From: Georgenia_A wangjunii
GTDB taxonomy: Bacteria; Actinomycetota; Actinomycetes; Actinomycetales; Actinomycetaceae
NCBI RefSeq assembly: GCF_036421915.1
Contig: NZ_JAZGOM010000008.1
Length of the DNA stretch: 64,000 nucleotides
Direction: 5' to 3' (one strand)
Of the stretch, positions 60,924 to 64,000 are shown piece by piece. Within the stretch, counting starts at the first letter, position 1. The number at the start of each line of letters is the position of its first letter. The position numbers and the translations under genes are program-made. The notes below the pieces were generated by a model. It was not told the origin of the DNA, made no database searches, and saw only the letters and a list, made by a program, of their open reading frames with translations.

Positions 60924-62306
60924 GTGAGCGCATTACGCGCCGAGAACGTCTACAAGGTATTCGGCCGGCGGCCCGGCGAGGCCGCGCGCCGCCTGCAGCA
61001 GGGCGCGAGCCGGGAGGACGTCAAGCCGCTCGGCACCGCCGCCGTCATCGACGCCTCCTTCGAGGTGGCGAAGGGCGAGACGTTCGTCGTCATGGGTCTG
61101 TCCGGGTCGGGGAAGTCGACCCTCATCCGGATGCTCAACGGCCTGCTCACCCCGACCGCGGGGAACGTGCTCATCGGCGAGGAGTCGGTGTCCGACGTCG
61201 CCCCCGCCGAGCTGCGCGCCCTGCGGCGCAAGCGAGTCTCCATGGTCTTCCAGCACTTCGCGCTCCTCCCCCACCGCACTGTCGTCGACAACGCCGCCTA
61301 CCCGCTCGAGATCCAGGGCGTGGGCAGGGTCGAGCGCCGCGAGCGCGCTGCGGAGTCCCTGCGCATGACGGGGCTGGGCGGGTGGGAGAACTCGCTGCCC
61401 TCGCAGCTCTCCGGCGGCATGCGCCAGCGCGTCGGCCTGGCCCGGGCGCTCGCCGCGGACACCGAGATCCTTCTCATGGACGAGGCGTTCTCCGCGCTCG
61501 ACCCGCTCATCCGCCGCGAGATGCAGGAGCAGCTCGTCGAGCTCCAGGCCACCCTCGGCAAGACGATCGTGTTCATCACGCACGACCTCAACGAGGCGAT
61601 GTTCCTCGGCGACCGGATCGCCGTCATGCGTGACGGCCGGATCGTCCAGGTCGGCACCGCCGAGAAGATCCTCTCCGAGCCCGCCGACGACTACGTCGCC
61701 CAGTTCGTCGCCGACGTCGACCGCTCCCGCGTCATCACCGCCGGGTCGCTCATGCGCCGCCCGGTCGCGGTCGTGCCGGTCACCGCCGGCCCCAACCGGG
61801 CGCTCCGCGAGATGCGGGAGGCGCAGACCTCAGCGGCCTACGTCGTCGACAAGACCCGTGTGCTGCGTGGCGTCGTCTACGACGCCGACGTCGTCGCCGC
61901 CCAGCGCGGCGGTGTCGAGGACCTCACCTCGATCGTCCGTCCGGACACGACGGCCGTGACGGAGGGCACCCCCCTGTCCGAGGTGTTCGCCCCCGCCGCC
62001 GAGTCCGTGCTGCCGCTCGCCGTCCTCGACGACGGCGGCCGGCTCGTCGGTGTCATCCCCCGCATCGACATCCTCCAGGCCATGGCCCCGAACGAGCCGA
62101 GCAACGGCACCGGCCAGGACACGCAGGGCGCGCTCGGCGCGGCCCCGACCGAGGTTTCCGTCGGCGTGCGCGCCGCCGCCACCACCAGCCCTGCTACGAC
62201 GACGACGACGGCGGGCACGGCACTGCCGGCGAGCACGCCGCGGCTGCCCGGTGAGGACGTGGCCGGACCGGGCGCGCAGGCAACGACCGAAGGAGGCGTC
62301 CGATGA
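60924..62306 (+). CDS. proV: Glycine betaine/proline-type ABC transporter ATP-binding protein with CBS pair
   Basis: Starting at GTG 60924, six bases after GAGG, gives 460 residues; GTG 60918 is too close. The N-terminus has the ProV insertion (VYKVFGRRPGEAARRLQQGA). Walker A is MGLSGSGKSTLIRMLNGLL, the signature SQLSGGMRQRVGLARAL, and Walker B ILLMDEAFSALDPLIR. A C-terminal CBS pair (ITAGSLMRRPVAVVPVTAGP and DDGGRLVGVIPRIDILQAM) would sense ionic strength or nucleotides, as in OpuA. A Thr/Ala-rich tail follows. The stop overlaps proW (ATGA). Confidence 0.95.
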   Translation: MSALRAENVYKVFGRRPGEAARRLQQGASREDVKPLGTAAVIDASFEVAKGETFVVMGLSGSGKSTLIRMLNGLLTPTAGNVLIGEESVSDVAPAELRALRRKRVSMVFQHFALLPHRTVVDNAAYPLEIQGVGRVERRERAAESLRMTGLGGWENSLPSQLSGGMRQRVGLARALAADTEILLMDEAFSALDPLIRREMQEQLVELQATLGKTIVFITHDLNEAMFLGDRIAVMRDGRIVQVGTAEKILSEPADDYVAQFVADVDRSRVITAGSLMRRPVAVVPVTAGPNRALREMREAQTSAAYVVDKTRVLRGVVYDADVVAAQRGGVEDLTSIVRPDTTAVTEGTPLSEVFAPAAESVLPLAVLDDGGRLVGVIPRIDILQAMAPNEPSNGTGQDTQGALGAAPTEVSVGVRAAATTSPATTTTTAGTALPASTPRLPGEDVAGPGAQATTEGGVR

Positions 62307-63172
62307 ACGAGCAGCTCCGCATCCCGCTCGGTGAGTGGGTCGACGTCTTCGTCGACTGGCTGACCGCGACGCTCCGCCCGGTCTTCGACGTCATCGGCGA
62401 CATCCTGCGCTGGATGTTCGACGTCGTGGCCGTTGCCGCGGGTACTCCCCCGTTCTGGGTCGTCGCCCTCGTCCTCGCGGCGGTCGCCCTCCTCGTCAAG
62501 GGCTGGAAGCTCGCGGTCGGCAGCCTCGTCGGCTTCGCCGTCATCTACGGCGTCGACCAGTGGGACAACGCCATGGACACCCTCGCGCTCGTCCTCGTCG
62601 CGAGCCTCATCGCCCTGCTCATCGGCATCCCGACGGGCATCTGGGCGGCACGCGACGCGAGGGTCGCCGCCGCCGTGCGGCCTGTCCTCGACTTCATGCA
62701 GACGATGCCCGCCTTCGTCTACCTCATCCCGGCGGTCGTCCTCTTCCGCGTCGGGGTCGTCCCGGGCATCGTCGCGACGATCATCTTCGCCGCCGCTCCC
62801 GGGGTCCGCTTCACCCAGCTCGGCATCCAGCAGGTCGACGCCGAGGTGGTCGAGGCCGGCCACGCCTTCGGCGCGACGCCCGGGCGCATCCTGCGCCAGA
62901 TCCAGGTCCCGCTCGCCCTGCCGACCATCATGGCCGGGATCAACCAGGTCATCATGCTGTCGCTGTCCATGGTCGTCATCGCCGGCATGGTGGGCGCGCC
63001 GGGACTCGGCCAGGACGTCGTCGGCGCACTCCAGCGCGTCGACGTCGGGCTCGGCGTCGAGGCCGGCCTGGCCGTCGTCATCCTCGCGATGTTCCTCGAC
63101 CGCGTGACCGCCGCCCTCGGCGACCGCTCGCCGGTCGCCCGCGCCGCGAAGGCCCGCACCGCCGGCGAGTAG
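62303..63172 (+). CDS. proW: Glycine betaine/proline-type ABC transporter permease
   Basis: This 289-residue permease has five to seven membrane helices, an N-terminal amphipathic start (LGEWVDVFVDWLTATLRPVF) typical of ProW/OpuAB, and the ABC coupling loop EAGHAFGATPGRILRQIQVP (EAA motif, GxxxxxxxxxP). Other conserved stretches are LDFMQTMPAFVYLIPAVVLF and GMVGAPGLGQDVVGAL. It forms the membrane channel for the ProV ATPase. It overlaps proV by four bases. A small GAGCG/CGCTC hairpin lies between it and proX. Confidence 0.95.
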   Translation: MNEQLRIPLGEWVDVFVDWLTATLRPVFDVIGDILRWMFDVVAVAAGTPPFWVVALVLAAVALLVKGWKLAVGSLVGFAVIYGVDQWDNAMDTLALVLVASLIALLIGIPTGIWAARDARVAAAVRPVLDFMQTMPAFVYLIPAVVLFRVGVVPGIVATIIFAAAPGVRFTQLGIQQVDAEVVEAGHAFGATPGRILRQIQVPLALPTIMAGINQVIMLSLSMVVIAGMVGAPGLGQDVVGALQRVDVGLGVEAGLAVVILAMFLDRVTAALGDRSPVARAAKARTAGE

Positions 63173-63238
63173 CCGGCCCACACCGTCCACCTGACAGACC
63201 CCACGAGAGCGCCCGGCGCTCACGGAAGGAACACCACT

Positions 63239-64000
63239 ATGCGCAACACCCGACGTCGCGGAGCAGTTCTCGCGACCACCACCGCCCTGGCCCTCACGCT
63301 GGCGGGCTGCGGCTCGTCCGACGAGCCCGCCGGCGACGCCGACGGCACGACCACCGCTGGCGGCGCCGCTGACGCCGAGCCCATCACGATCGGCATCCAC
63401 TCCGGCTGGGAGGAGGGCATCGCCGTCTCCTACCTCTGGGCCCACATCCTCCAGGAGCAGGGCTACGAGGTGGAGCTCGAGACCGCCGACGCCGGCATCG
63501 TCTTCACCGGCCTCGCCGAGGGCGACTACGACGTCAACTTCGACACGTGGCTGCCCCTCACCCACGGCGACTACCTCGAGGAGTTCGGCGACCGGATCAC
63601 CGAGCTCGGGATGTGGCTCGAGGAGGCCCCGCTGACCATCGCGGTCAACGAGGACGCCCCGATCGACTCCCTCGCGGAGCTCGCCGAGAACGCCGACCTC
63701 TTCGACAACCGCCTCATCGGTATCGAGTCCGGCGCCGGCCTCACCGGCGTGGTCCAGGACTCCGTCATCCCGGCCTACGGCCTCGAGGACATGGAGTTCC
63801 TCATCTCCTCCACCCCGGCGATGCTCGCCGAGCTCGAGGCGGCCACGGACGCCGGCGAGAACGTCGTCGTCACGCTGTGGGAGCCGCACTGGGCCTACGA
63901 CGCGTACCCGATCAAGAACCTCGAGGACCCCGAGGGCGCGCTCGGCGAGGCTGACGACATCTACGCCTACGGCACCACCGGCTTCGCCGACGAGTACCCC
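63239..64000 (+). CDS. proX: Glycine betaine-type substrate-binding lipoprotein (cut by window end)
   Basis: ATG 63239 follows GGAAGGAACACC. The first 254 residues are visible. The lipoprotein signal (RRGAVLATTTALALTLAGCG) has lipobox LAGC. An OpuAC-type binding fold follows: ITIGIHSGWEEGIAVSYLWA, the two aromatic positions near YDVNFDTWLPLTHGDYLEEF, and VVVTLWEPHWAYDAYPIKNL. Trp residues in DTWLP and WEPHW would form the aromatic cage for the quaternary amine. It delivers substrate to ProW. No stop is seen before the window ends. Confidence 0.93.
   Translation, partial: MRNTRRRGAVLATTTALALTLAGCGSSDEPAGDADGTTTAGGAADAEPITIGIHSGWEEGIAVSYLWAHILQEQGYEVELETADAGIVFTGLAEGDYDVNFDTWLPLTHGDYLEEFGDRITELGMWLEEAPLTIAVNEDAPIDSLAELAENADLFDNRLIGIESGAGLTGVVQDSVIPAYGLEDMEFLISSTPAMLAELEAATDAGENVVVTLWEPHWAYDAYPIKNLEDPEGALGEADDIYAYGTTGFADEYP

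Overview
The window is very GC-rich and belongs to an actinobacterium, most likely of the order Micrococcales (Cellulomonas/Georgenia-like); the genus cannot be fixed from the sequence. Supporting markers are a fused 2-oxoglutarate decarboxylase/E1-E2 protein (Kgd), an SigR/RsrA redox sigma pair, an MtrA-MtrB-LpqB operon, an actinobacterial 24-residue ribosomal protein bL37, an LLM/FMN-reductase duo, LPXTG proteins and hairpin terminators without U-tracts.

Layout. 1-9240: end of an unknown gene, tRNA-Arg(CCG), a TetR regulator, a glycerophosphodiester phosphodiesterase, two M23 endopeptidases, two CNNM/CBS membrane proteins and a two-component system. 9403-21177: kgd, an SGNH-like protein with an altered nucleophile position, an oxidoreductase, bL37, rsrA-sigR with a near-perfect SigR promoter, a DoxX-like protein, aroA, rsgA, hisN and a methyltransferase. 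21293-25566: sbcD-sbcC. 25576-31226: a small cell-surface/assembly-type group (CpaE-like ATPase, SAF protein, HTH protein, LysM protein, Rv3235-like protein). 31236-33615: LLM monooxygenase/FMN reductase duo and a cupin. 33742-44250: secA, YcaQ-like glycosylase, hpf, comF, lpqB, mtrB, mtrA, an order that echoes the mycobacterial secA1-mtrA region. 44404-51926: membrane protein, DUF4129, DUF4350, MoxR ATPase, DUF58, SpoIIM and RDD proteins. 52080-60443: a small protein, a broken copper nitrite reductase-like gene and three tandem secreted GH3 enzymes, each closed by the same terminator. 60482-60722: a 120-bp exact repeat split by one N (probable contig join). 60924-64000: a glycine betaine/proline-type ABC transporter, cut by the window end.

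How it fits together. Much of the window serves the cell envelope: M23 endopeptidases, MtrAB-LpqB, the MoxR group, LysM, SecA and the GH3 enzymes. Both M23 genes carry GTNAC-type direct repeats in their upstream regions that could be sites for the MtrA encoded 40 kb away. The first GH3 gene has an 11-base exact match to the core of a DasR (GlcNAc-responsive) operator. The GH3 enzymes carry the NagZ-type His motif and differ mainly in how they are retained: LPXTG, Excalibur plus LPXTG, or no anchor. No phage, insertion sequence or CRISPR array was seen. The most noteworthy items are the GH3 island with its possible operator, the SigR promoter, bL37, the GDxE esterase, the nitrite reductase remnant and a recurring leaderless promoter layout.
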